A DNA stretch of 64,000 nucleotides, from assembly GCF_022538055.1 (NCBI RefSeq), contig NZ_JAKZAM010000019.1, positions 32,249-96,248 on the forward strand. The letters are read 5' to 3'. The notes below the pieces were generated by a model that worked only from the letters and a program-made list of their open reading frames with translations, made no database searches and had not been told where the DNA came from. Below, piece after piece: positions 8,783 through 18,139 of the stretch. The position numbers and the translations under genes were made by a program. Each line of letters starts with the position of its first letter. The stretch's first letter is position 1. The DNA comes from Cognataquiflexum nitidum (lineage in GTDB: Bacteria; Bacteroidota; Bacteroidia; Cytophagales; Cyclobacteriaceae).

Positions 8783-9376
8783 ATGAAAAACTACAGCTAT
8801 TTACTAATCATTCTATCGGCATTTGTCCTTACCTTTTCATCCTGCAAGAGTGATGATCCTGTACCTGAAAATGAGGGCGAAGTCATTACTGATGTAATTT
8901 TAAAATTTACGGAGCTCAATTCGGCAGGTAGTCCTACGGGAACGCCTATTGAAGTAAAGGCTATTGATCCTGATGGTCTAGAGCTAGGAAATTCTCCTAC
9001 AATAGAAACCATCACACTTGGAAGAGGAAAAACTTATCTGTTAGAGATATCCCTTTTCAATAGCATTGAAAATGAGGATATTACTGAAGAAATTGAAGAA
9101 GAGAAAGAAGAGCATCAATTCTTTTTCCTAGGATCAGCATTTCAGGGTACAGCAATTTTGACGTATTCTTATGATGACGAAGACATTGATGGCAATCCTG
9201 TGGGGTTGAGGGGAATTGTTCAGACTATTGGATTCAACACTGCTCAGATGAGAGTGGTCCTCAGACATGATCTCAACAAGAATTTCACGGGTGCAAACAA
9301 TCCAAATTGGGAGAATTTTGTACAGGCAGGTGGCGAATCAGACCTCGACATTACCTTTCCAGTGGTATTAAACTGA
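8783..9376 (+). CDS. Lipoprotein linked to the ZnuD-like receptor
   Basis: A 197-residue protein with a lipoprotein signal (lipobox FSSC, Cys about residue 20), starting 27 bases after the receptor stop. The rest reads as a small all-beta domain. It carries a conspicuous acidic run, DITEEIEEEKEEHQFFF, near residues 99-115, which could be a metal-binding or unstructured loop. I recognise this as a lipoprotein often placed after TonB receptors in Bacteroidota but with no firm function. Cotranscription with the receptor and a terminator right after it suggest a two-gene core unit. A role in capture or handing-over of the receptor's metal is inference. Confidence 0.75.
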   Translation: MKNYSYLLIILSAFVLTFSSCKSDDPVPENEGEVITDVILKFTELNSAGSPTGTPIEVKAIDPDGLELGNSPTIETITLGRGKTYLLEISLFNSIENEDITEEIEEEKEEHQFFFLGSAFQGTAILTYSYDDEDIDGNPVGLRGIVQTIGFNTAQMRVVLRHDLNKNFTGANNPNWENFVQAGGESDLDITFPVVLN

Positions 9377-9387
9377 TAAATTCAATG

Positions 9388-9416
9388 AAGGTGGCTTTTT
9401 AAAAAAGCCACCTTTT
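9388..9416 (+). terminator. Rho-independent terminator
   Basis: AAGGTGGCTTTTT / AAAAAGCCACCTT followed by T's, 11 bases after the lipoprotein stop. It probably ends or attenuates the receptor-lipoprotein transcript before the His-rich lipoprotein gene. Confidence 0.75.
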
Positions 9417-9444
9417 TACTTATATTGGCATAAAATTTCAAGCT

Positions 9445-9867
9445 ATGAAAAATTTATACCGCCTTTTAATATTTGGTTTTGTCCTTGTTATTTCATTTTC
9501 TTGCTCAAGAAAAAAAGAAATTGAAGGTGATCCAAAGGTTTATGCAGAAGCTAATGGTTACCTTCAAAAGTCCTTGGATCTAAGAGAGGAAATCTCTGGT
9601 TTTGAAAAGCAGCTAAAAGAATCAGAAATAGACTACAGCGATTTAAAGGAAGAGCTTAAGACATGGGACAAGGATATCATTGAGGTCCCGGGATTTGAGC
9701 ATTCTCATGATGACGAACATCAGCGCGATTATCATGTACACAATCCCATGAAACCTTTCAAAGATACCGAGCATTTAGATTACCAAAAAGTCATGCATGC
9801 TGAAATCGCTCAGCTTCATGAGAAATTCAAATTAATGACTCTCCCAAAGGTAATGGAAGAAAATTGA
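9445..9867 (+). CDS. Small His-rich lipoprotein
   Basis: A 140-residue protein with a lipoprotein signal (lipobox ISFSC, Cys about residue 20), then a charged region likely to form helix or coiled coil (about residues 35-75). A His/Asp cluster, HSHDDEHQRDYHVHN, follows near residues 87-101. Three more His residues follow in EHLDYQKVMHAEIAQLHE. Such clusters bind zinc, nickel or copper. It lies downstream of the ZnuD-like receptor pair but beyond a terminator, so it may have its own promoter or be expressed by read-through. I do not recognise a named family. A periplasmic metal buffer or chaperone is the simplest inference. Confidence 0.7.
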   Translation: MKNLYRLLIFGFVLVISFSCSRKKEIEGDPKVYAEANGYLQKSLDLREEISGFEKQLKESEIDYSDLKEELKTWDKDIIEVPGFEHSHDDEHQRDYHVHNPMKPFKDTEHLDYQKVMHAEIAQLHEKFKLMTLPKVMEEN

Positions 9868-9875
9868 CAAAAAAG

Positions 9876-9903
9876 AAAAAGGTCATCGGGAGATGACCTT
9901 TTT
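9876..9903. terminator. Bidirectional terminator
   Basis: AAAAAGGTCAT / ATGACCTTTTT with a 6-base loop between the convergent His-rich lipoprotein gene and the minus-strand lipoprotein gene. Confidence 0.75.
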
Positions 9904-9909
9904 CTTTTA

Positions 9910-10425
9910 TTAATTGAGATAAGGAGAACAAAGGGTCATATCCTCTCTCTTGAAGGCTTGTGGGCTATTGTCATTAGCTCCAATGTTTCCTACCGATAAA
10001 ATTATCTGATATTCAGGACCAGAATCGGCCAGGTGAACTTTTATGTGTCCATTAAAATTGTTTAAATCATTGAATTTCAATTTGGAACCATCAGAAAGCT
10101 TTCCTAATGTGGTTACGCTTTTTAAAGTTCTGATATCAACAGGATCAAGTTGATAAGCTATAGGTGAATCAGGGTTGTCATATGGTCCAAAATGCAAGTG
10201 AGCAGGAAAATAGTATGGATCACTATTCTTGTTTCCACTGAGTTGTACTATCAGTTCTAAGTCGCCGTTGAGTAATTCTTTAATCTGAACTTTACCGGTA
10301 TAATTGAAATCAGAACCTTGATAAAGGTTGTAAGTCAATTCATTGGTGGTATAAATGGAATCTTTCTCCTGTTCACAGGAAATCATAATCAGTGCCGAGA
10401 GAAATATGATTGCCAACTTTTTCAT
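9910..10425 (-). CDS. Hypothetical lipoprotein, CHRD-like
   Basis: A 171-residue exported protein. The open frame continues upstream to 10479, but the ATG at 10425 gives a proper lipoprotein signal (MKKLAIIFLSAL, lipobox MISC) and is preferred. The mature part is predicted beta-rich and includes FPAHLHFGPYD and FNGHIKVHLADSG. These recall the His-containing strands of CHRD (chordin-like) domains, though I cannot confirm membership. It is transcribed alone, convergent with the His-rich lipoprotein gene across a shared terminator. Function unknown. Confidence 0.7.
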   Translation of the reverse strand: MKKLAIIFLSALIMISCEQEKDSIYTTNELTYNLYQGSDFNYTGKVQIKELLNGDLELIVQLSGNKNSDPYYFPAHLHFGPYDNPDSPIAYQLDPVDIRTLKSVTTLGKLSDGSKLKFNDLNNFNGHIKVHLADSGPEYQIILSVGNIGANDNSPQAFKREDMTLCSPYLN

Positions 10426-10564
10426 TGTAGTCTGGTTTTTTAGGTATTTACGCTGAATATGGCTTGAAGTTCCATACAAACATAAATATACGATTTTAAG
10501 TTTTTTCTAGATGTGAACCATGTCACATAATTAAAAGTTTGCAATGAAATAATAATCTCCTTCA

Positions 10565-12157
10565 ATGAGACATTTTGCAGGTCTATATATGCGTCTTGAC
10601 CAAAGTAACAAAACCTCAGATAAACTCGAGGCACTGAGGGATTATTTTTTGTCTGCTGAGGAAGAAGACAGACTGTGGACGATTGCAATATTTACAGGTC
10701 GCAGACCCAAGCGTCAGGTAAATACAAGGTTGCTGCGTGCATGGAGCTGCGAATGGTCAGGAATTCCGGATTGGCTCTTCGAAGAATCCTACCAAAGCGT
10801 CGGGGATCTGGCTGAGACGATTTCATTGCTTCTACCGCCTGCTGAACAATTGCAGAATTTTTCCCTTAGTTATTGGATTTGTTATTTGATGGATTTGGAA
10901 AATCTTGAAGAGGAGGTCAAAAAAGAGAAGATTTTAAAGGCTTGGCAGGCACTTACCAAGGAAGAACGCTTCATTTTTATAAAATTGATGACGGGAGGAT
11001 TTAGGATAGGGGTAAGTCAAAATCTCATTACACAAGCTGTTGCTGAAACATTTGGGCTTGAAAAAACAGAAGTTGCCCATCGGATTATGGGTGCTTGGAA
11101 GCCTTTCAATACCACCTTTGAAGAATTGATCTTATCAAAAAGGCAAAGTCAAGACCTTTCTAAACCTTATCCTTTTTTCCTTGCATACCCTTTAGAAAAG
11201 GAATTGCCAACTTACGGGGAAATCTCCGACTGGCAGATTGAATGGAAATGGGATGGCATCCGGGGGCAACTGATCCAAAGAGAAGGTCAGGTCTTTATCT
11301 GGTCAAGAGGCGAAGAATTGGTCACTGATAAATTTCCTGAACTGTCTGCTATGGCTTTGGAATTACCTTCTGGAACGGTGTTGGATGGAGAGATCACCGC
11401 ATTTTCAGAAGGAAAGCCACTTCCATTTTCTTTGCTTCAGACCAGAATCGGAAGAAAAACCTTGAGCAAAAAAATCCTTAAGGAAGCTCCTGTCAGTTTT
11501 ATTGCCTATGATATTCTTGAATATTCTGGAATAGATTTCAGGAAAAGGTCTCTCAAAGACCGAAGGCTTGCTTTAGAAAACCTCGTGGTGGAAGTCAATA
11601 ACAGCAATTTGGAAATTTCACCTTTGGTTCATGCATTTGATTGGGATCATTTGACCTCCCTTCAATCTCAATCAAGAATCAGAATGGCTGAGGGATTTAT
11701 GCTTAAAAAATCCGGATCTGTCTATGAAACAGGACGAAAAAAAGGATCATGGTGGAAATGGAAAATAGAGCCGCTAACCATAGATGGTGTTCTATTATAT
11801 GCCCAAAAAGGACATGGAAGGCGTGCAGATTTATACACGGACTATACCTTGGCAGTGTGGGAAGGTGACAAACTCGTACCTTTTGCCAAATCATATTCTG
11901 GACTTACTAATGCGGAAATCTCGGAAGTTGACAAATATGTAAAGCAAAATACCCTTGAAAAATTTGGTCCGGTACGTACTGTAAAGCCAGGCTTAGTCTT
12001 CGAGATAGCATTTGAAGGAATTCAGGAAAGTCCAAGGCACAAATCGGGAATTGCATTGCGTTTTCCTAGAATCCAAAGATGGAGAAAAGACAAACCGATA
12101 GAAGAAGCCAATTCCTTGGAAGATTTAAAATCCCTACTTTCAGTTTATGGCCGATAA
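10565..12157 (+). CDS. ATP-dependent DNA ligase
   Basis: A 530-residue ligase with an N-terminal DNA-binding domain (about residues 1-200), an adenylation domain and a C-terminal OB-fold. The adenylated Lys is Lys228 in the KxDG motif EWKWDGIRGQ. Other nucleotidyltransferase motifs seen are IWSRGEE, LDGEI, FIAYDIL, EGFMLKK and WWKWK. It joins nicks in duplex DNA through an enzyme-AMP intermediate and differs from the NAD-dependent housekeeping LigA. It overlaps the next gene by 11 bases. In Bacteroidota and Proteobacteria this ligase travels with an Lhr-type helicase in a DNA-damage-response cluster, together with a metallo-beta-lactamase exonuclease and the endonuclease PdeM; those two are absent here. 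Confidence 0.92.
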   Translation: MRHFAGLYMRLDQSNKTSDKLEALRDYFLSAEEEDRLWTIAIFTGRRPKRQVNTRLLRAWSCEWSGIPDWLFEESYQSVGDLAETISLLLPPAEQLQNFSLSYWICYLMDLENLEEEVKKEKILKAWQALTKEERFIFIKLMTGGFRIGVSQNLITQAVAETFGLEKTEVAHRIMGAWKPFNTTFEELILSKRQSQDLSKPYPFFLAYPLEKELPTYGEISDWQIEWKWDGIRGQLIQREGQVFIWSRGEELVTDKFPELSAMALELPSGTVLDGEITAFSEGKPLPFSLLQTRIGRKTLSKKILKEAPVSFIAYDILEYSGIDFRKRSLKDRRLALENLVVEVNNSNLEISPLVHAFDWDHLTSLQSQSRIRMAEGFMLKKSGSVYETGRKKGSWWKWKIEPLTIDGVLLYAQKGHGRRADLYTDYTLAVWEGDKLVPFAKSYSGLTNAEISEVDKYVKQNTLEKFGPVRTVKPGLVFEIAFEGIQESPRHKSGIALRFPRIQRWRKDKPIEEANSLEDLKSLLSVYGR

Positions 12158-14600
12158 CACCATCTCTGTTGCATTAGAATACTTTAAGAAAAAAGGATGG
12201 TCACCTTTTGAATTTCAGATGGAAACCTGGAAAGATTTTTTGGAGGGGAAATCAGGTTTGCTCAATGCACCGACCGGAAGCGGGAAGACCTTTGCTTTAT
12301 TCTTTCCAGTCATATTAGATTACATCCGCAAGCACCCGAATGATTGGCAAAAACCAAGAAAAAACGGAATCCAACTCATATGGATTACGCCGCTAAGGGC
12401 ATTGGCACAGGACATCCAAAAAGCCATGCAGGAAGTTTGTGAAGAAATCGGACTGCCCTGGAAAGTGTCTGTTAGAAATGGGGATACCGAAAATAAAGAA
12501 CGGCAATCCCAAAAAAAGAGCCCACCGGAGGTATTGATTACCACTCCTGAGACGCTACATATCCTATTGACACAAAAAGAAAACCAACTCTTGTTTCAAA
12601 ACATGAAGGCCATAATCATAGATGAGTGGCACGAACTTATGGGAAACAAAAGAGGTGTGCAAGTCCAGTTGGCACTTTCCTATATCCGCCATATTTGCCT
12701 GCAGGAAATTAGGCTTTGGGGAATTTCGGCTACAATAGGTAACCTTGAAGAAGCTTGTCAGATACTCCTTGGGGATAGGCACCAGGTGCATATTGTAAAA
12801 GCCAAAATTGAGAAAAGTATCTTACTCCAAACGATATATCCTGACCAACTTGAAAAATATCCATGGTCGGGCCACCTAGGAATCAGGCTGATTGACAAGG
12901 TCATACCAATAATTGAAAAACATAATTCAGTCTTACTTTTCACGAATACTCGTGCCCAAACAGAAATATGGTACCATAATATCATAGAAAATAGGCCGGA
13001 TTGGGCAGGTTTGGCAGCCATACACCATGGTTCTCTGGACCAGACTGTTAGAACATGGGTAGAGGAATCACTTCATTTTGGCAAGCTAAAGCTGGTAGTG
13101 TGTACCTCGAGTCTTGACCTAGGGGTGGATTTCAGGCCTGTAGATGCGGTAATCCAGGTCGGAAGCCCAAAAGGTGTGGCAAGGTTTATTCAAAGAGCAG
13201 GGCGATCGGGTCACCAACCCGGACTGCCCAGTAAGATTTATTTTGTCCCCACCCACTCTTTAGAACTGATTGAGGCTGCCGCTCTGAGAAGTGCCATGGA
13301 AAACAATGAATCAGAAAATATCCATTGCCCTACCCTGACTTTTGATGTTCTGATTCAGTTTTTGGTAACGCTCGCTGTGGGAGATGGTTTTTTTGAAGAG
13401 GAATTGTTACCTATACTTAGGGACACTTATTCTTTCCAAAACCTTAGCGAGGAAGAGTATCAATGGACTTTATCATTTATTACCCAAGGAGGAGAATCCT
13501 TACAGGGATATGAGGAATTTTCAAAGGTGGAAAAAGAACCAACCGGAAAATACCGAATCAAAAACAAAAGAGCTGCCATTGTGCATCGGCTTTCGATGGG
13601 AACCATTGTGAGTGAGCCAATGCTCAAAGTAAGGTTCAAAAATGGTGCATTTTTGGGCATGATCGAGGAGTTTTTTTTATCAAAACTCAAAACGGGAGAC
13701 CGTTTTTTCTTTGCGGGTAAAAACCTGGAATTTGTCGCTATCAAAGACATGAGCGCTATTGTGCAGCTCTCGAAGAGGAAAAGTTCAAATACACCTTCCT
13801 ATATGGGTGGCAGAATATCACTCTCTTCCAAACTTGCCTTAACAATCAGGTTGATATTGGAAAGAACAACTCAAGGTTTTTTTGATTCGCAGGAAATAGC
13901 CTATGTTGCTCCTCTTCTGGAACTACAAAACAGAATCTCTTTGGTGCCTGATAAAAAGACGCTTTTGATCGAAAAAATTATTTCAAAAGAGGGGTATCAT
14001 GTTTTTATTTTTCCTTTCGAAGGAAGAATGGTTCATGAAATCCTTGGCGCACTGATCGCTTATAGAATCAGTGTCAGCTATCCCATGAGTTTCAGCATCG
14101 CTATGAACGACTACGGCTTTGAGTTGCTATCAGACATGCCAATTCCTATTGAGGACATTTTGGAGGAAGATGTTTTTTCGGAAACAAACTTGACCGAAGA
14201 CATCAAAATCTGTATCAATGAAAGTGAAATGGCCAAAAGGAAATTCAGGGATGTAGCCACTATTTCAGGCCTTGTATTTCAGGGATTCCCCGGAAAACCG
14301 ATTAAATTCAAACATCTTCAATCTAATTCGGGCATACTTTATGGCGTGTTTGAGGATTACGATCCGGATAACTTATTGCTTTCCCAAGCGCATCGAGAAG
14401 TCCTAGACATGCAGATGGAGAAAGATAAAGTCCTCCAAGCCATCAGGAGGATCAATTCACAGGAAATAATTCTGAAAACTCCAGGTCAGTTAACCCCTTT
14501 TTCATTTCCAATAATGGTGGACCGCTGGTTTAGGGCATCTCTTTCCTCCGAATCTTTGGAGGATCGAATCGCAAAAATGAAAGCCCAATTGATAGATTAA
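12147..14600 (+). CDS. Ligase-associated Lhr-like DEXH-box DNA helicase
   Basis: An 817-residue superfamily 2 helicase. RecA domain 1 has Walker A APTGSGKT near residue 43, motif II as DEWH, and motif III SATIGN. RecA domain 2 has the TSSLDLGVDF region and motif VI QRAGRSGHQPG near residue 355. The C-terminal half contains the winged-helix and Lhr-core-type region. Family members translocate 3' to 5' on single-stranded DNA and unwind DNA or RNA:DNA hybrids. Its 11-base overlap with the ligase gene implies translational coupling and joint action in repair. The length matches the ligase-associated subgroup, shorter than full-length Lhr (about 1,500 residues). Confidence 0.9.
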   Translation: MADNTISVALEYFKKKGWSPFEFQMETWKDFLEGKSGLLNAPTGSGKTFALFFPVILDYIRKHPNDWQKPRKNGIQLIWITPLRALAQDIQKAMQEVCEEIGLPWKVSVRNGDTENKERQSQKKSPPEVLITTPETLHILLTQKENQLLFQNMKAIIIDEWHELMGNKRGVQVQLALSYIRHICLQEIRLWGISATIGNLEEACQILLGDRHQVHIVKAKIEKSILLQTIYPDQLEKYPWSGHLGIRLIDKVIPIIEKHNSVLLFTNTRAQTEIWYHNIIENRPDWAGLAAIHHGSLDQTVRTWVEESLHFGKLKLVVCTSSLDLGVDFRPVDAVIQVGSPKGVARFIQRAGRSGHQPGLPSKIYFVPTHSLELIEAAALRSAMENNESENIHCPTLTFDVLIQFLVTLAVGDGFFEEELLPILRDTYSFQNLSEEEYQWTLSFITQGGESLQGYEEFSKVEKEPTGKYRIKNKRAAIVHRLSMGTIVSEPMLKVRFKNGAFLGMIEEFFLSKLKTGDRFFFAGKNLEFVAIKDMSAIVQLSKRKSSNTPSYMGGRISLSSKLALTIRLILERTTQGFFDSQEIAYVAPLLELQNRISLVPDKKTLLIEKIISKEGYHVFIFPFEGRMVHEILGALIAYRISVSYPMSFSIAMNDYGFELLSDMPIPIEDILEEDVFSETNLTEDIKICINESEMAKRKFRDVATISGLVFQGFPGKPIKFKHLQSNSGILYGVFEDYDPDNLLLSQAHREVLDMQMEKDKVLQAIRRINSQEIILKTPGQLTPFSFPIMVDRWFRASLSSESLEDRIAKMKAQLID

Positions 14601-14713
14601 AGGTTTATTCAGCAAGTTTTATTTACTCGTTTTCTCTATACAATCAAAAAAAACTTTTTGACAAATATTAATATGTTTTATGCACAATTAAATTTAATTC
14701 ATATTAAAAATAT

Positions 14714-14744
14714 TTTGTAATTAATTGGAATAAGGCTATTTTCG
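14714..14744 (+). promoter_or_regulatory. Promoter of the TPR histidine kinase gene
   Basis: TTTG at 14714-14717, a 19-base spacer, and TATTTTCG at 14737-14744 (7 of 8 to TAnnTTTG) reproduce the Bacteroidota sigma-A promoter with exact spacing. The predicted transcript start is about 30 bases before the GTG. Confidence 0.5.
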
Positions 14745-14782
14745 AACGATTTTTATAATTCAAAGTAGAAAATAATTCTTCC

Positions 14783-16690
14783 GTGAAAAATAATCTTATA
14801 CCAAATTTTATTTTATTATTATCCATCATTTTCCATTTGCCTAATTTGACATTTGGTAATTACCATAATTCCCAAAATAATTTAGCGGACAATTTGCTTT
14901 TTCGGTATAGAGAGTCCGAATCAGATAGAGAAAAGCTTGATTTGCTATCTGAATTGGTCAAGGTTATCCATTACTCTGATTCAGCCCAAAAATATTATCC
15001 CGAAGCAATAAGACTTGCTAATAAACTTCAAGACCACGAATTGGAGGCTCAAAATCTCAACAGATTGGGGGTTTATTATCGAAATATGAACCTTCAGGAA
15101 GAGGCCCTCAAACTATATGAAGAGGCTTTAGAAATAAGTAAAAAAAACAATAATCCGGTTCAGATTGGGCATTCTTTAAACAATATAGGACAGATTTATT
15201 TTTATAGAGACCTTTTTGAAGAATCCTTGGAGTATTACAAAGCTGCAGAAACCCAATTTCTGAAAGTCGGAGACCAAGAGGGATTGGCATACAATTACAC
15301 AGGAATGAGTCCTGTTCTGGGGGCTTTGGGCAAAAACAAAGAAGCTTTGGAGATAATTAACAAAGCCATAAAAATCCGTGAGGAAGAAGGTAATAAGAGG
15401 CAGTTGCTTGTTTCGAAATTCAACCGGTCTGTTCTTTTAATGTCTATGGGGGAATTTAACAACGTGGAAGAGGATGTCTTGAACCTTTATCATTATGGCA
15501 TCAGCAATGACAAAATCAGAGCTATCCATGCCCTTGAGAAACTTGTGGAATTGAACCTGGCGACGGGAAAAATTTCTCAGGCTGTCCAATTCGCAGAAGA
15601 AGCAAAATCCCTTCACGAACAAAGACCCAACTCAGAATCGATGATTGAGATTTATGAGATGATGTACCAACTATATTTTGACAGGGGAAACACAGCCGAA
15701 TCCAAAAAATACCTCTCGCTTCTGGACGAGGAAAAGGAGGTTTTAAGTGCTGAAAGGATAAAAAATTACCTTGCAGGGCTTACAATCAAAAAGCAAAAAG
15801 ATGAAATAGCCGCATTAAGCAGAGAAAACGAACTGATGCAGTCAAATCAGAAGTTCAAAATGTACATCACCTTTGCTTTATTGATGTTGGCATTTTCACT
15901 GTTTGTAGCCCTTTCTATTTATTATAGATCTTACAAAAAAGAAATATACAATATCAGGAGACTCAGGGAAAAGCAGTTAAAAATCGAAAGTCAGGCTGCT
16001 GAACTCAACAGGTTGAATATTGAAAAGGATAAAATATTCTCCATTCTTGCCCATGATTTAAAAGCCCCCTTGGATTCACTTTGGGGAATGGTAAAGCTTA
16101 TCAATGAGGATAACCTGAGTCAGGAAGAATTTGAATCTTATCTACCGATTCTTTCTCAAAACCTAGGGAATAACTCTATGCTCTTGGAAAACCTGCTTAT
16201 CTGGTCGAGAAGTCAGATGAGGGGCATGAACACTCAATTTTCAAAATTCAACCTACACGATTTGGTCGATCAAAATCTTACTTTCCTCTCTGGATCGGGT
16301 TATTTTAAAGGTCAGGTTTTGGAAAACTATATTCCAAAATTCATTGTGATCGAAGCTGAGAAAACCATGCTTGAAATAGTTATCAGAAACCTCCTTACCA
16401 ATGCCCTGAAATTTACCCATGCAAATGACAAAATTACTGTTGCATTGGAGGAAGAGGATGATTTTTATACCGTATCAGTTTCAGATCAAGGTATTGGTAT
16501 GACTGAATCAAGCTTAAGCAAGTTGTTTGGCAATGAATTTTATACCACTACCGGTACACATCAAGAAAAGGGTACAGGATTGGGATTATTGCTTTCCAAA
16601 GAACTGGTAAGGAAAAACCGTGGAGAAATCTGGGCCAAAAGCCAGATAGGTTCAGGGTCTACTTTTTGCTTTACACTTCCCAAATTCTAG
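14783..16690 (+). CDS. TPR-domain sensor histidine kinase
   Basis: A 635-residue membrane kinase. A signal peptide (residues 1-25) is followed by an exported array of tetratricopeptide repeats (about 40-330) containing EALKLYEEALEIS and ESLEYYKAAE. One membrane helix (about 356-378) and a short coiled coil follow. The HisKA region has the phosphoacceptor His424 in LAHDLKAP. The ATPase domain has the N box NLLTNALKF, the G1 box DQGIGM and the G2 box GTGLGL. No receiver or HTH domain is attached and no response regulator gene is adjacent, so its partner is unknown. The start is GTG; no nearby ATG would preserve the signal peptide. Its stop overlaps that of the convergent trkH gene. Confidence 0.87.
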   Translation: MKNNLIPNFILLLSIIFHLPNLTFGNYHNSQNNLADNLLFRYRESESDREKLDLLSELVKVIHYSDSAQKYYPEAIRLANKLQDHELEAQNLNRLGVYYRNMNLQEEALKLYEEALEISKKNNNPVQIGHSLNNIGQIYFYRDLFEESLEYYKAAETQFLKVGDQEGLAYNYTGMSPVLGALGKNKEALEIINKAIKIREEEGNKRQLLVSKFNRSVLLMSMGEFNNVEEDVLNLYHYGISNDKIRAIHALEKLVELNLATGKISQAVQFAEEAKSLHEQRPNSESMIEIYEMMYQLYFDRGNTAESKKYLSLLDEEKEVLSAERIKNYLAGLTIKKQKDEIAALSRENELMQSNQKFKMYITFALLMLAFSLFVALSIYYRSYKKEIYNIRRLREKQLKIESQAAELNRLNIEKDKIFSILAHDLKAPLDSLWGMVKLINEDNLSQEEFESYLPILSQNLGNNSMLLENLLIWSRSQMRGMNTQFSKFNLHDLVDQNLTFLSGSGYFKGQVLENYIPKFIVIEAEKTMLEIVIRNLLTNALKFTHANDKITVALEEEDDFYTVSVSDQGIGMTESSLSKLFGNEFYTTTGTHQEKGTGLGLLLSKELVRKNRGEIWAKSQIGSGSTFCFTLPKF

Positions 16691-18138
16691 TTAGCCCTCC
16701 AAAAATAGGGAGTGAAAAGGACCAAGATAGTGAAGAGTTCGAGTCTTCCTAAAAGCATCAAAAAACTAAGGAATACTTTTGAATACGGGTCAAAAAATGC
16801 AAAATTATAGATTGGACCTACTTTTCCAATTCCCGGCCCTACATTACCCAAACAAGTCGCCACGGCACCAAATGAGGTAAGTATATCATATCCCATAAGT
16901 GAAATTACTACAGATCCCGTCACAAAAATCATCAGATAAATCAACAAGAAATTCATGATATGGGTAATGATTTTCCCGGTAACTCTGTCTCCATTAATTT
17001 TTAAGGGAACTACAGCCCTTGGGTGAACAATTCTTTTGAACTCAAGCCAACTGTTTTTAAAGAATGTCAAATGTCTGACAAATTTGATCCCGCCGGCTGT
17101 AGAACCGGCCGATGCACCCAAAAAAAGAAGCATAAAGAAAATCAAAGTCAGTCCGTCATTGTATGATGTATAATCGGCAGTAACAAATCCTGTAGTAGTG
17201 ATCAGAGAAACAATCTGAAACAAAGTATCCCTGAAAGCTTTTTCCAAATCATGACCTGAATAAAAATAAACGGGAACAGCTAAGAAAAATGCCAGTACAA
17301 TGATGGTTGAGGCATAGGCTCTAAATTCGTCAGATCGCCAAACCCTATCAAATTTGCCAGTCAGTCCGAAATATATGACGGTAAAGTTGGTGCCTGCCAA
17401 AAACATAAAAACAATGGCTGAATATTGTATAAAAGCAGAATCATAAAAGGCCAAACTTGCATTTTTGGTAGAAAATCCTCCTGTTGCCATGGTAGTCAAT
17501 GCATGGTTGACAGCATCAAAAAAAGTCATTCCACCAAAATAATATAAAACACCAAGCGTAAATGTAAGCCCTACATATATCAACCAAAGCCTTTTGGCAG
17601 TCTCTTGGATTCTGGGATGAAGTTTATCCGAGGTAGGCCCCGGAGACTCCGCCACAAACAATTCAATACCTCCAATTCCTAAAAGCGGAAAAATAGCTAC
17701 TGTCAATACGATGATACCTAGACCACCCACCCACTGTGACATGCTTCTCCAAAATAGAATTCCTTGGGGGACCACTTCTATGTCAGTCAATATACTTGCC
17801 CCTGTGGTGGTCAATCCTGATACAGTTTCAAATAAAGCATCACTGAAAGTATGCGTAGTACTACTCAAAATATAAGGTAGCATACCAAAAATTGACATGA
17901 AAACCCAACTAAGGGTCACGATCAAGTAACCTTCTCTTTTTCTGATATTTTGGTCCTGCTTTGCAAATGAAAAAAACATAACTGCCCCTACGAGAAGAGA
18001 GGCAGAAGCAGACATTAACAAAGGATAATGGTCACCACTGTCAAAATAAAGCGAAAATCCAAGACCAGGAAACATCAAAAGGGACAAAAGCATCAACAAT
18101 GCCCCCATTACTTTCCCAATGGCTTTATAGTGAATCAT
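16687..18138 (-). CDS. trkH: Trk-type potassium transporter membrane subunit
   Basis: A 483-residue polytopic membrane protein, the ion-conducting subunit of Trk potassium uptake. The four selectivity-filter segments are visible in order: TTTGAS, MATGGFS, ITTTGFV and CLGNVGPG, each preceded by a pore helix, plus AGSTAGGIK after the third. The length is normal for TrkH. It forms a dimer in the inner membrane gated by TrkA rings that bind nucleotides. The gene starts one base after the trkA stop, so the two are cotranscribed and probably translationally coupled. Confidence 0.95.
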   Translation of the reverse strand: MIHYKAIGKVMGALLMLLSLLMFPGLGFSLYFDSGDHYPLLMSASASLLVGAVMFFSFAKQDQNIRKREGYLIVTLSWVFMSIFGMLPYILSSTTHTFSDALFETVSGLTTTGASILTDIEVVPQGILFWRSMSQWVGGLGIIVLTVAIFPLLGIGGIELFVAESPGPTSDKLHPRIQETAKRLWLIYVGLTFTLGVLYYFGGMTFFDAVNHALTTMATGGFSTKNASLAFYDSAFIQYSAIVFMFLAGTNFTVIYFGLTGKFDRVWRSDEFRAYASTIIVLAFFLAVPVYFYSGHDLEKAFRDTLFQIVSLITTTGFVTADYTSYNDGLTLIFFMLLFLGASAGSTAGGIKFVRHLTFFKNSWLEFKRIVHPRAVVPLKINGDRVTGKIITHIMNFLLIYLMIFVTGSVVISLMGYDILTSFGAVATCLGNVGPGIGKVGPIYNFAFFDPYSKVFLSFLMLLGRLELFTILVLFTPYFWRAN

Positions 18139-18139
18139 A

